Source: CAZQEZ01 sp964592475
GTDB taxonomy: Bacteria; Bacteroidota; Bacteroidia; Cytophagales; Cyclobacteriaceae
DNA length: 64,000 bases
Assembly: GCA_964592475.1 (NCBI GenBank)
Contig: CAZQEZ010000003.1
Span: 11,324 to 75,323, forward strand
Direction of reading: 5' to 3'
The notes beneath the pieces are model-generated. The model was not told the DNA's origin. It saw nothing but the letters and a program-made list of their open reading frames with translations, and made no database searches. The translations under genes were made by a program, and so were the position numbers. Shown here in pieces: positions 1 through 8,681 of the stretch (positions are counted from its first letter, which is position 1; every line of letters starts with the position of its first letter).

Positions 1-747
1 GATCTGTATGACAAATTCCGGATATCAGATGCGTTAATGGTAGCTTATAAGCTTACCTGGGATGACTTTTGCAGTTGGTACCTGGAAATGATTAAACCAG
101 AATACCAACAACCGATAGATGCCAAAACACTTGAAGCCACTATTGGATTTTTTGAAAAATTAATGAAAATGCTGCATCCTTTTATGCCTTTCATCACCGA
201 AGAGATATGGCACGAATTGAGCGAAAAAGACGAAAATAACTGCGTGATTGTTGCAGAATGGCCAAAACCAGAAAGTTACGATAACCAGATAATTAAAAAT
301 GCAGAACAAGTTTTTGAATTAATTAAAACTATCAGGAATTTGAGACAAGAGCGGCAAATGAGCCCTAAAGTAACTTTACCTCTTGCTGTAAAAAGTGAAA
401 ACCGGCAGGTTTACCAGCAATTTGAACCGGTATTGAGAAAATTGGCTAATTTAGAAAACCTTTCATTTACTGATAAAAAAGAGGATCAGGCATTGTCATT
501 TGTAGTAAAAACTGATGAGTTTTTTATCGCCATTGAAGAAAATATAGATACGGAAGCTGAAATAGAACGAATATCGAAAGAACTGGAATATCAAAAAGGC
601 TTTATAAAATCAGTGGATAAAAAGTTGAAAAACGAGAGATTTGTAAATAATGCCCCTCATCAGGTGGTAGAAAATGAAAAAAAGAAAAAAGCAGATACCC
701 AGGCAAAAATAAGTATACTGGAAGAAAGCTTGAAGAAGCTACAATAA
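1..747 (+). CDS. valS: Valine--tRNA ligase, C-terminal part
   Basis: This is the 3' end of a class I aminoacyl-tRNA synthetase that charges tRNA-Val in the cytoplasm. The frame is open from base 1, so the gene starts outside the window. The visible 248 residues cover the end of the anticodon-binding helical domain (DALMVAYKLTWDDFCSWYLE, then HPFMPFITEEIWHEL) and the C-terminal coiled-coil arm (about the last 65 residues, rich in Lys and Glu), which is diagnostic of ValS among the I/L/V enzymes. The HIGH and KMSKS motifs lie upstream and are not visible. It converges with the rnf genes; a short inverted repeat at 900-922 lies between them. Confidence 0.97.
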   Translation, partial: DLYDKFRISDALMVAYKLTWDDFCSWYLEMIKPEYQQPIDAKTLEATIGFFEKLMKMLHPFMPFITEEIWHELSEKDENNCVIVAEWPKPESYDNQIIKNAEQVFELIKTIRNLRQERQMSPKVTLPLAVKSENRQVYQQFEPVLRKLANLENLSFTDKKEDQALSFVVKTDEFFIAIEENIDTEAEIERISKELEYQKGFIKSVDKKLKNERFVNNAPHQVVENEKKKKADTQAKISILEESLKKLQ

Positions 748-899
748 ATTAAATTAAATTGCAAAAATAGAAAAATACGAGTTCAAATAGGTATCGGCAA
801 AAACAACACCTTATGCCTGTTGAGCTTGTATTATATTGGCCATAGAAGCCACTTGGAAACTTCTTAATCATTAAAAAATAATAATTTATTTAGTAGGGA

Positions 900-922
900 G
901 GTTCATTGTTTAAATATGAACC
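900..922. other. Small inverted repeat between convergent genes
   Basis: GGTTCAT and ATGAACC form a perfect 7-bp stem around a 9-base AT-rich loop, between the converging valS and rnfC. No T-run follows on either side, so it is a weak terminator candidate at best. The rest of the 212-base gap shows nothing recognisable. Confidence 0.3.
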
Positions 923-959
923 ATCATCGGCAGATATTACTTCTACTGTTTATTGAATT

Positions 960-2327
960 TTACCTTTTCTTCCGCTCCTTTATGATTTTACCTACTTTGG
1001 ATTTACCCAGCCTTATGTAGTCAAGTATTGGTTGAGAAGACGGGCACATGTACGAACAAGAACCGCACTCGATGCAATCCATAACTTTTTCCTGTTCTGC
1101 GCGATCGTAAAATTGTTTTTGTGAAAGCGTTAATAAAAGATAAGGCTCCAAACCCATGGGACATACAGTAACGCATTTACCACATCTGATACAGGAAATG
1201 GTTTCGTCTCTTCGTGATTCTTTTTCCGGTATTAACAAAATTCCTGAAGTACCCTTAGTTACAGGCACGTTCAAATCAGCGATTGCTTTGCCCATCATGG
1301 GTCCACCACTCACAATTTTACCAGTGTCTTCCGGTATGCCTCCGGCATTTTCAACCAGGTCTTTGACGGGAGCTCCTAAGCGTACCCGAAAGTTGGAAGG
1401 ATTTTTTACAGATTTTCCAGTTACCGTTACTATTCGTTCAATTAGTGGCTTGTTTTTCTGTACCGCTTCATACACGGCAAAGGCTGTACCTACATTGTGT
1501 ACTACCGCTCCTACATCTAAAGGCAATCCTCCTGATGGTACTTCACGGTTTAAACAGGCTTTAATTAATTGCTTTTCCCCTCCTTGCGGGTATTGCGTTT
1601 TTAATGGCTGAACGCTAATGCCATTTTCATTAGCAGTGAGCTTCTGTAAAGCTAGGATGGCATCGGGCTTATTGTTTTCAATGCCTACAATGGCCTTATC
1701 TACTCCAAGTGCCTTCATCAATATTTTGATTCCCACTAGTACCCGAGGACCGTTTTCCAGCATCAGGCGATGATCTGCTGTAAGGTATGGTTCGCACTCT
1801 ACTCCATTTATCAATAGCACATCCACCTTTTTACCTTTGGGTACCGCCAGTTTTACATGACTAGGAAAGGTTGCACCACCCAAACCGACAATACCTGCAT
1901 TTAAAATTTTTTCTCTGATTTGCTCAGATGTATCTATTATTTCCGATTTTAAATCGGGTGTACGATCTATTCCTTCTTCCCATTCATCATCTTTCACCCG
2001 AATAGAAATAGCTAATCTTTTGTAACCACTGGCATCAATGGCCACATCTACTTTGGTAACCATGCCAGAAACCGATGAATGAATATTGGCAGAAACAAAA
2101 CCTTCACTTTGCGCAATCACCTGGCCTACTTTTACCTTGTCTTTTTTGTCTACTACCGGTTTGGCGGGCACCCCTATGTGCTGGGAAATGGGGATGGTAA
2201 CTGTTTTTGGCAATGGTAAATCCCGAATAGGAACATTGGCCGAAAGTTTGTTCTCTTCCGGATGAACACCACCCACTTCAAAAGTTTTTGGGGAACCACC
2301 TAAAAATTTATTAAGAAACATTATCAT
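960..2327 (-). CDS. rnfC: Electron transport complex subunit RnfC
   Basis: Peripheral NADH/flavin-binding subunit of the Rnf ferredoxin:NAD oxidoreductase. The N-terminal part has the RnfC barrel-like segment (GGVHPEENK), followed by the NADH-binding Rossmann-like region (GLGGATFPSHVKL, LLINGVECEPYLTADHR). Two 4Fe-4S motifs lie near the C-terminus (CIRCGKCVTVCP and CIECGSCSYMCP). About 455 residues is normal for Bacteroidota RnfC. The start chosen gives MIMFLNKF and overlaps the rnfB stop by 17 bases; MFLNKF two codons later is equally possible, and a longer upstream frame is less likely. No rnfD, G, E or A follows: the next gene is the convergent valS. Confidence 0.9.
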   Translation of the reverse strand: MIMFLNKFLGGSPKTFEVGGVHPEENKLSANVPIRDLPLPKTVTIPISQHIGVPAKPVVDKKDKVKVGQVIAQSEGFVSANIHSSVSGMVTKVDVAIDASGYKRLAISIRVKDDEWEEGIDRTPDLKSEIIDTSEQIREKILNAGIVGLGGATFPSHVKLAVPKGKKVDVLLINGVECEPYLTADHRLMLENGPRVLVGIKILMKALGVDKAIVGIENNKPDAILALQKLTANENGISVQPLKTQYPQGGEKQLIKACLNREVPSGGLPLDVGAVVHNVGTAFAVYEAVQKNKPLIERIVTVTGKSVKNPSNFRVRLGAPVKDLVENAGGIPEDTGKIVSGGPMMGKAIADLNVPVTKGTSGILLIPEKESRRDETISCIRCGKCVTVCPMGLEPYLLLTLSQKQFYDRAEQEKVMDCIECGSCSYMCPSSQPILDYIRLGKSKVGKIIKERKKR

Positions 2328-3297
2328 TTTTATCGTCGGCTTTATTTTTATCAATACTTGGTTTGGCTTTAGCTTTAGCCATTTTCACTACATCTACTTC
2401 TTTTACTGAAATATTAGTATCGGAAGTATCACTGGTTTTGGCAGAAGGTTTGGCTGGCTTGTTTCTATCCGGTTTTGGTTTCCTTTCAGGAAAGTTGACC
2501 GCATGAATTGCATCAGTTGGGCACACATCCACACATTTACGACAAAGTTTGCATTTTTCAGGATCGATGAAGGCCAGATTGTTATCTACCAGTACAGCAT
2601 CAAATTTGCATTCATCGGCACATTTGCTGCAGCCAATACATGCTACTGAACAATTCTTAGTAGCACCTTTTTCTTCATTGATACAGGCAACATAAATACG
2701 TCTGTCTTTTTTACCTTTAGACCAAAGCTGAATAATATCTTTAGGACATGCGGTAACACATGCATTACATGCTGTACACTTATCTTCCCTAACCACCGGC
2801 AAACCAGTTTTAGGATCCATGTACATAGCATCAAAATCGCAGGCGTCTACACATTCGCCTAAGCCTACACAACCGTATGCACAACCAGTATCACCACCAT
2901 AAAGACTGGCCGCGATTGTACATGAAGCAGCGCCGTCATAAACGTTGGTCTTTTTTCGATGTTCGAATGAACCCGAGCAACGAACCACGGCCACGTAGGG
3001 GTCTTTTTCTTCTATGTGCTTACCGAGTATTCCTGCAACCTCTTGCATGGTTTCGTTGCCTCCAACGGGGCAATGCAATTCAGATAGATCATCTGCACCA
3101 ACCAATGCTTCTGCAAAAGCCCGGCAACCGGGGAAGCCACAGCCTCCACAATTGGTAGCTGGTAGGGCAGCTTCCACTTTATCTATTCGGGGATCTTCTT
3201 CTACCTTGAACTTGTTGGCTACTACATATAAAATAATTGCAGCTACCACGCCCAGCGCCGATAAGGAAAGAATGGTTAATAATACGGTAGAGCTCAT
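2311..3297 (-). CDS. rnfB: Electron transport complex subunit RnfB
   Basis: Iron-sulfur subunit that passes electrons between ferredoxin and the Rnf membrane core. An N-terminal membrane anchor (about residues 5-27) is followed by the four-cysteine Fe-S domain (NCGGCGFPGC, then HCPVGG), and then by several ferredoxin-type clusters: CVGLGECVDACDFDA, CTACNACVTACPKD, CSKCADECKFDA and CRKCVDVCPTDA. The Lys/Pro/Ser-rich tail of about 60 residues is low complexity. 328 residues fits Bacteroidota RnfB. It lies between the rseC-like gene (8-base gap) and rnfC (short overlap), so the three are probably co-transcribed. Confidence 0.93.
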   Translation of the reverse strand: MSSTVLLTILSLSALGVVAAIILYVVANKFKVEEDPRIDKVEAALPATNCGGCGFPGCRAFAEALVGADDLSELHCPVGGNETMQEVAGILGKHIEEKDPYVAVVRCSGSFEHRKKTNVYDGAASCTIAASLYGGDTGCAYGCVGLGECVDACDFDAMYMDPKTGLPVVREDKCTACNACVTACPKDIIQLWSKGKKDRRIYVACINEEKGATKNCSVACIGCSKCADECKFDAVLVDNNLAFIDPEKCKLCRKCVDVCPTDAIHAVNFPERKPKPDRNKPAKPSAKTSDTSDTNISVKEVDVVKMAKAKAKPSIDKNKADDKNDNVS

Positions 3298-3305
3298 ATA
3301 GATAA

Positions 3306-3734
3306 TTAGTTTTTACTAATGGTAAATGAAAATGTCTTATTTAATTGAGTATTGAAAAGCTTAAGCAAAAGATAATATGGCAAAAGCATTCCTAACGCTA
3401 ATAAGCCTGATAAGGCTTCATTACTGCTAATTATCCAGGTAATGATAAGCGTGATAAATAAAAGTAGAAATGGAAAAATATAGCCAAGAAACAGTGCTTT
3501 AAAACCAGCAGACTGTTGGAATGAAATATTTACTGATTCACCTATTTGATATTGACCGGAGATATTGGCAAAATTATTTATATCAATTACCTTTTGTTCG
3601 GCCTCTGATACTGCGCAAATGCCTTTGGCATGACAAGATGCACACGCCGAAACATTGAGTAAACTAACCTGAACCTTACCGTCTTCTACACGGGTAACTA
3701 TTCCCGAATGCTCTACCACTTTATCATCAGTCAT
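3306..3734 (-). CDS. rseC: RseC/SoxR-reducing system family protein
   Basis: Small inner-membrane protein of the RseC family (PF04246), commonly the first gene of rnf operons in Bacteroidota. The N-terminal cytoplasmic part carries the cysteine motif SACASCHAKGIC, and two hydrophobic segments follow (about residues 77-120). The start is placed at MTDDKVVEHSG; an in-frame ATG seven codons upstream (MEFYERN) is possible but adds an atypical leader. The gene is the likely promoter-proximal member of rseC-rnfB-rnfC. Its exact role in Bacteroidota is not established; membership rests on the cysteine motif, topology and position. Confidence 0.85.
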   Translation of the reverse strand: MTDDKVVEHSGIVTRVEDGKVQVSLLNVSACASCHAKGICAVSEAEQKVIDINNFANISGQYQIGESVNISFQQSAGFKALFLGYIFPFLLLFITLIITWIISSNEALSGLLALGMLLPYYLLLKLFNTQLNKTFSFTISKN

Positions 3735-3934
3735 ATTTCTTTCATAAAATTCCAATAATGAATTTGTAAATATAATAGCTAACGGGCAAAAAAAATATGA
3801 TTTAAATTAGGTTTTGAGATGTTTATGGTTAGCCCGGGGATTTTATTAATTAACACATTAGACTATGGAGAGCATTATAAATCATAATTACAGAGATTTC
3901 TGATCGCAACACTAGCAAAGATTTATCGGAGTAA

Positions 3935-4615
3935 TTACTGTTCTTCCCTAATCGCCCTTACCATTTGCTTCTTACCGGGAGGGCCGGGCAAGGCATCAAA
4001 AGGAAGACCAGCAGCTAAAAGATTTCTTTTAAATTGCCCCTGAGCACAATAACTTACCAGTAGCGAGCCAGGTTTCATAGCAGTAGCTATTTTTTCAATA
4101 TTTTGGGCCTGCCATATATCAGATTGACGGTTTGGGGCAAAAGCATCAAAAAAAACTACGTCATACTTATCCAGAAAGGCTTCTTCAAGCTTTTCCTGCT
4201 TTTTTAAAAAATTGAAATAAGCTGAAAATTTTTGCCACTCTTGCCAATTACAACTATGTATATTTTTGAAAGTTGATTTCAATTCAGGCATATTAAAAAA
4301 TTCCATATAATTAAGCTGATCCGTTATTTCAGCTGGCAAAGGGAAAGGCTCCAGGGTAGTGTAAGTAACTGGCACCTTGTGTAGCATCGACCATTGAAAA
4401 GCCAGAATAGCATTTAGTCCGGTACCAAATCCAACTTCGAGTATGCTTACGGGCTTATCAGGATAATGTATATGCCAGTAATCAAGCCCCTGGGTTATAA
4501 ATACATACATGGATTCAGACAATGCTCCATGGGTAGAGTGATAGGTTTCATCCAGGTCTTGGTGATAAAGGGTGTGTGAACCATCACCGGTTACTTTCAA
4601 ACTTATTGCTGTCAT
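3935..4615 (-). CDS. mnmD: tRNA mnm5s2U34 biosynthesis methyltransferase MnmD
   Basis: Stand-alone SAM-dependent methyltransferase corresponding to the MnmC2 half of MnmC. It methylates the aminomethyl group of wobble U34 to give mnm5(s2)U in tRNA. The SAM-binding motif EVGFGTGLNAI and the family signature FFDAFAPNRQSDIW are clear, and the C-terminal PPGKKQMVRA motif is typical. The length of 226 residues fits the single-domain form, and no FAD oxidase domain is present. The start overlaps the end of ispF by 4 bases, implying translational coupling. The two neighbours are not functionally linked. Confidence 0.93.
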   Translation of the reverse strand: MTAISLKVTGDGSHTLYHQDLDETYHSTHGALSESMYVFITQGLDYWHIHYPDKPVSILEVGFGTGLNAILAFQWSMLHKVPVTYTTLEPFPLPAEITDQLNYMEFFNMPELKSTFKNIHSCNWQEWQKFSAYFNFLKKQEKLEEAFLDKYDVVFFDAFAPNRQSDIWQAQNIEKIATAMKPGSLLVSYCAQGQFKRNLLAAGLPFDALPGPPGKKQMVRAIREEQ

Positions 4616-5130
4616 ACCATTTGATTTGCATCTTTGCCTTTAGCAAAAGTAACAGTTTTATAAATTAAGACCACCGCGTAGGCAGCTATTCCTTCTTCTC
4701 TGCCTACAAAACCCATTTTTTCATTGGTAGTAGCTTTTATTGATATGGCATCTTCCTCTATTCCAATTACTTGCGACAGAGTGTTTCGCATTTTATCCAC
4801 ATGAGGATTAATTTTAGGCTGCTGTAACACCAGGGTGGTATCGATATTGCCTATTTCATATTTATTATCCCGCAGTAAGTTAATCACTTTTTTTAATAAA
4901 ACCTTGCTGTCAGCACCTTTGTATTTAGGATCAGTATCAGGAAAATGATAGCCAATATCACGCATATTAGCTGCTCCTAACAGTGCATCGCAAATAACAT
5001 GAATCAGCACATCAGCATCGGAATGACCTAGTGAACCTTTGCTATGAGGAATTAATATGCCCCCCAACCAAAGATCACGTCCCTCAACTAATTGATGAAC
5101 ATCGTATCCAAACCCTACTCTTATATTCAT
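4612..5130 (-). CDS. ispF: 2-C-methyl-D-erythritol 2,4-cyclodiphosphate synthase
   Basis: MEP isoprenoid pathway enzyme that cyclises CDP-methylerythritol 2-phosphate with release of CMP. The signature RVGFGYDVHQL at the N-terminus carries metal ligands Asp and His, followed by GHSDADVLIHVICDALLGAA and the ATTNEKMGFVGREEGIAAYA motif. At 172 residues it is slightly longer than the usual about 160 because of a Lys-rich C-terminal tail that overlaps mnmD by 4 bases. The start ATG is the only reasonable one. It indicates that the organism uses the MEP route. Confidence 0.97.
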   Translation of the reverse strand: MNIRVGFGYDVHQLVEGRDLWLGGILIPHSKGSLGHSDADVLIHVICDALLGAANMRDIGYHFPDTDPKYKGADSKVLLKKVINLLRDNKYEIGNIDTTLVLQQPKINPHVDKMRNTLSQVIGIEEDAISIKATTNEKMGFVGREEGIAAYAVVLIYKTVTFAKGKDANQMV

Positions 5131-5260
5131 AAGCTTAAATTAAGTACCAAAGTTAGGTTTTTTAAAATAATTATATGGAAAGCAATCATCAAATATTAGT
5201 TGTAGTTTTTTTAATTTTCATCTGCCAGGTAGACAATTATTTTTTACTGGCTATCGGGCC

Positions 5261-5842
5261 TTAAGCTGTCAGCTGATAAAATATATTTCCCTGGAGGTAA
5301 GTTACGGCTTGCCCACTAATCAAAAACCGGCCACCAGCTATTTTACAGATCAATTCCCCACCACGGGCAGAAATTTGTTTGGCTTTCAGTTCGTCCTTTT
5401 TCAGATGCTTTTGCCAAAATGGCGCCAGGGTACAATGAGCAGATCCTGTTACCGGATCTTCGTTAATACATGCTCGCGGAGCAAAAAATCGAGAAACAAA
5501 ATCCATCTCATCTCCCGCGGCAGTGGCTATTATTCCTAGTGACTCTACCTGAGAAAGCAAAGTAAAAACAGGTTTTAATGCTCTCACTTCTGCTTCGGTA
5601 TTATATGTTACCAGGTAATCACGGGACTTGTGAAAAGAGGTAGGGTTACCACCCAGCGCTTTTCGTAACAGATCATGTTCACCCTCTTCTTGCGGGGGGC
5701 GATTAGGAAAATCAAGCGTTAACCAATCCTCATCACTAATAGTCACCTTCAACTGGCCACTTTTAGAGAAAAAAAATAGGGTATCCTTATCAACGTTTAG
5801 GTATTTAAATATAACATAAGCTGCTGCTAAAGTTAATATTAA
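5261..5842 (-). pseudogene. PhzF-family isomerase, 5'-truncated remnant
   Basis: The frame encodes the C-terminal two thirds of a PhzF-like protein. It reads from LTLAAAYVIF (the family's GHATLAAAHVLF region), through FFFSKSGQLKV and TLDFPNRPP, to the second-domain signature NEDPVTGSAHCTLAPFW. Upstream it runs directly into a stop codon at 5843-5845, so roughly 70 N-terminal residues are missing, including the catalytic Glu region. No ATG precedes the homologous part; the longest usable start is a TTG at 5752 inside the domain. I call it a decayed gene. The truncation point lies about 40 bases from the start of the Rpn-like gene, suggesting that an insertion or deletion there removed its 5' end. 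Confidence 0.75.
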
Positions 5843-5883
5843 TTAGATTTACATTTAAAAATCTGAAGCCTATCCTAAGATTT

Positions 5884-6767
5884 ATGAATCGAAAAAAAGA
5901 TGATATTTTGCTAAAAAGCGCATTTGAAGAGTTTTTTCCTGATTTGTTGCGCTTTTTTTATGATAATATTGACGAGATTATTGATTTTGACAAGAATTTT
6001 GAATTTTTAGATAAAGAGCTAAAAGAGGTTTTTCCTGAACCAGAAAGCAGAAAAGGGACTCGATATGCTGATCTCTTGGTTAAGTGTTTTTTGAAAAATG
6101 GGTGTTGATTCACCTTGAAATTCAGGGTGGCGATACAAAATTTTTTGCTGAACGAATGTTTGAGTACTGGTATAGGATATATGACCGATTCAAAGTAAAT
6201 GTTGCGGCACTAGTTGTTTTCACTGGTAATAAGAGCCAGGAAAGACCCTCTAAATACAGACGCGCCTTTTTGAGCACGGTTCATGAATATTCTTATCCGG
6301 TATATCATATTCTTGACCATAGCGAATCGGAACTTTTAGCTATGAATAATCCGTTTTCATTTGTAGTGTTGGCTGCTCAAAAGGCATTGCTTAGAGGAAA
6401 AATCCCCGAGCAAGAATTGAATGAACAAAGATTACTTATAGCAAAAGCAATTTTAGCCAATTCCAATTATAATCATGAACGAATAATTAAGTTTTTAACT
6501 TTTTTAAAAAGCTTCATCTATATAAAAAGTAAAGAAATAAATTTTAATTTTGATCAGGAAATAACTCAAGTACTGGGGAGGGATAATAATATGGGAATAA
6601 TTGAAACGGTAAAGATGCTGGAACGAGAAGAAGGCACCTTAGCTAAAAGCTACACCGTAGTTAAAAACTTGCTTAAATTGGAAAAATTTTCAGCTTCGGA
6701 AATTGCCAATATTGCTGAAGTTGAAGAAGCATTTGTGCTAAAGGTCAAAAAAGAACTGGGAATATAG
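5884..6767 (+). pseudogene. Rpn-family PD-(D/E)XK nuclease/transposase-like, frameshifted
   Basis: Two overlapping frames (5884-6108 and 6084-6767) together encode one protein of the Rpn/PDDEXK-transposase-like family. The first frame holds the N-terminal part, ending YADLLVKCFLKNG, with the catalytic Asp. The second continues WVLIHLEIQGG, with the Glu-x-Gln of the nuclease motif, then FAERMFEYWYRIYDRF and a Leu/Lys-rich C-terminal domain. The break is a single-base shift at TGTTTTTTGAAAAATGG. It contains T TTT TTG in the original frame, a heptamer compatible with -1 slippage, but a homopolymer indel (natural or from assembly) is the simpler reading. Family members are typically about 290-300 residues, matching the sum. 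Confidence 0.8.
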
Positions 6768-6791
6768 AGATTACTACTACCAGTTTTTCTC

Positions 6792-7826
6792 TTACCTATA
6801 CAACCTGGCTTTATTAAGCTCCCGCTGAAATTTCCTGGCATTATTCAAATGTTGATTTAAGCTGGCGGTAAAATAATGATAACCACTAAAATCTTCTTTA
6901 GCACACATATAAAGGTAATTATGATCCTTATTATTCAATACCGCATCTATGCTATGAATAGTTGGAAAATTGATTGGTCCCGGAGGTAAACCGGCATACA
7001 TATAGGTATTGTAAGGAGAATCAATTTCTTTATGCCGATTTAATACACGTTTGATAGTAAAATCATCGGCCGCATAAATCAGGGTAGGATCTGCTTGTAA
7101 TAACATGCCTCTTTTAAGTCGATTGAGATATAAACCGGCAATAACCGGGCTTTCCTCTCGCTTTTTAGTTTCTGCTTCCACTATTGATGCCAATATAGTT
7201 ACTTCTACCGGAGTCATTTTTAAGCTATCAGCCTTGGCTTTCCTATCTTCATTCCAAAACTGCTGATATTCATAATACATGCGATCTAGCAATTCCTTGG
7301 CAGTTATGGTCCAGTAAACTTCATAGGTATTGGGAATGAACATAGCCCTCAATGATTCTTTATCAAAAGGATAATTTTCTATTATTTTTTCATCATTAAT
7401 AACTTTCAATATATCTTCACCATCTATCATCAGATTTTGCGTAAGCTTATAAGCCATATCAGGTGTAGTACGAGCATTATTAAAAGTAATATTTACAGGA
7501 TCCTGCTTACCAGCTCTTAGCAATGTTACTGCTTCACGGTTGTTCATATTACTCTTGAGTAAATAACGGCCTGGTTTAATTGCATTATCAAGTTTCATCA
7601 GCCTTGCAACTACGCCAAAGCTTACATTATTTTGCACAATATCATTTTGGTAAAGCGAATCCAATAATGATTTGTAGCTAGTATTGGGATGTATGTATAA
7701 ATGCTGATCCTCTTTTTCAACTAAAATATTAGGGGTAAAAATAGATTGATAAGCGTATAAACCGAAAACTGTGAGCAAAATTGAAAAAACTACGATTCCT
7801 ACAGCTATTACTTTTTTTCTTTTCAT
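6792..7826 (-). CDS. mltG: Endolytic murein transglycosylase MltG
   Basis: Inner-membrane lytic transglycosylase that cleaves nascent peptidoglycan strands and sets glycan chain length. One N-terminal transmembrane helix (about residues 7-27) is followed by a LysM-like segment and the YceG catalytic domain. The signature ASIVEAETKK carries the catalytic Glu at about residue 216, and MYAGLPPGPINFPTIHSIDA is unmistakable. Length 344 is usual. The frame starts at an ATG followed by a Lys/Arg-rich cytoplasmic N-terminus. It converges with the Rpn-like gene, leaving about 24 bases between them. Confidence 0.96.
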   Translation of the reverse strand: MKRKKVIAVGIVVFSILLTVFGLYAYQSIFTPNILVEKEDQHLYIHPNTSYKSLLDSLYQNDIVQNNVSFGVVARLMKLDNAIKPGRYLLKSNMNNREAVTLLRAGKQDPVNITFNNARTTPDMAYKLTQNLMIDGEDILKVINDEKIIENYPFDKESLRAMFIPNTYEVYWTITAKELLDRMYYEYQQFWNEDRKAKADSLKMTPVEVTILASIVEAETKKREESPVIAGLYLNRLKRGMLLQADPTLIYAADDFTIKRVLNRHKEIDSPYNTYMYAGLPPGPINFPTIHSIDAVLNNKDHNYLYMCAKEDFSGYHYFTASLNQHLNNARKFQRELNKARLYR

Positions 7827-7990
7827 TATTTGATGACTGTATAAACTTCAAAAAAACAAATTAAAACCAAAAATGGTATAATAATCATATCCCAACTTTG
7901 AGTTGCAAGTTTAGGCAAATTTGTAATTACTGATATCTGAACGATTTATTTCATTTATAATTATAATGTAAATCTTAGCAAAAAAAATCT

Positions 7991-8617
7991 ATGGCGGCTG
8001 AATTATTAAAAATTTACGAGGAAAACCCTCAAGAAAAACATTTAGATAAAGTAGTTAAGGTGCTTCAAGATGGTGGCTTAATTATTTATCCTACAGATAC
8101 CATCTATGGGCTTGGCTGCGACATATACAATCAAAAAGCACTTCAAAAGTTAGCTTTAATTAAAAATATTAATTTGAAAAAGGTGCATCTTTCTTTTATA
8201 TGTTATGACTTGAGCGATATTTCGCAATATGCCCGCATTAGTACCCCTGTTTTTAAAGTAATGAAAAAAGCGCTTCCTGGTCCATTTACATTTATATTAA
8301 AAGCAGATAGCTCAGTACCAAAGCTATTTCAAACTAACAAACGAACCGTGGGCATTCGTATTCCGGATAATAACATTCCTCGTGAATTAGTAAAAAAGCT
8401 TGGCAACCCGATCGTAACAACTTCTATCAAAAATGATGACGATATTGTGGAGTACCCTACTGATCCGGAAGAAATTTATGAGCAATTTAAAAATTTAGTT
8501 GACATAGTTATTGATGGGGGCTCTGGCAAAAATGTAGCTTCAACAGTGATCAATTGTTCTCAGGACCAGTTTGAAGTACTTAGGCAAGGTGTTGGAGAAA
8601 TAGAGGAATTTATCTAA
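7991..8617 (+). CDS. YrdC-domain protein, YciO type
   Basis: Member of the Sua5/YrdC/YciO family, whose best-known activity is formation of threonylcarbamoyl-AMP for t6A37 in tRNA. The N-terminal motif IIYPTDTIYGLGCD is the nucleotide-binding signature, and HLSFICYDLSDISQYA and ALPGPFTFILKA follow. The spacing and the LSFIC-DLSDIS block resemble YciO more than canonical TsaC, so the true reaction is uncertain; YciO proteins are weak or non-equivalent replacements for TsaC. At 208 residues it has a single domain without the Sua5 extension. The start ATG follows an A-rich leader. The downstream hairpin at 8651-8681 serves the opposing ssrA. Confidence 0.85.
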   Translation: MAAELLKIYEENPQEKHLDKVVKVLQDGGLIIYPTDTIYGLGCDIYNQKALQKLALIKNINLKKVHLSFICYDLSDISQYARISTPVFKVMKKALPGPFTFILKADSSVPKLFQTNKRTVGIRIPDNNIPRELVKKLGNPIVTTSIKNDDDIVEYPTDPEEIYEQFKNLVDIVIDGGSGKNVASTVINCSQDQFEVLRQGVGEIEEFI

Positions 8618-8644
8618 ATAAAAAAATAGTCCATCTGATATAAA

Positions 8645-8681
8645 AAACCACAAATTATTCCATTTAAAATGAAATAATTTG
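8645..8681 (-). terminator. Rho-independent terminator of ssrA
   Basis: CAAATTATTCCATTT and AAATGAAATAATTTG pair almost perfectly. On the minus strand the stem is followed by GGTTTTTTA. It begins directly after the tmRNA 3' end and probably also stops transcription from the opposing YciO-type gene. Confidence 0.75.

Noticed and set aside
755..960. Hidden rnfD/G/E/A remnant after rnfC
   Set aside because: Only about 200 AT-rich bases remain before valS, with no hydrophobic coding stretch.
1156..1611. Long open frame on the plus strand opposite rnfC
   Set aside because: It lies wholly inside rnfC, which has clear Fe-S motifs; the opposite frame has no recognisable motif.
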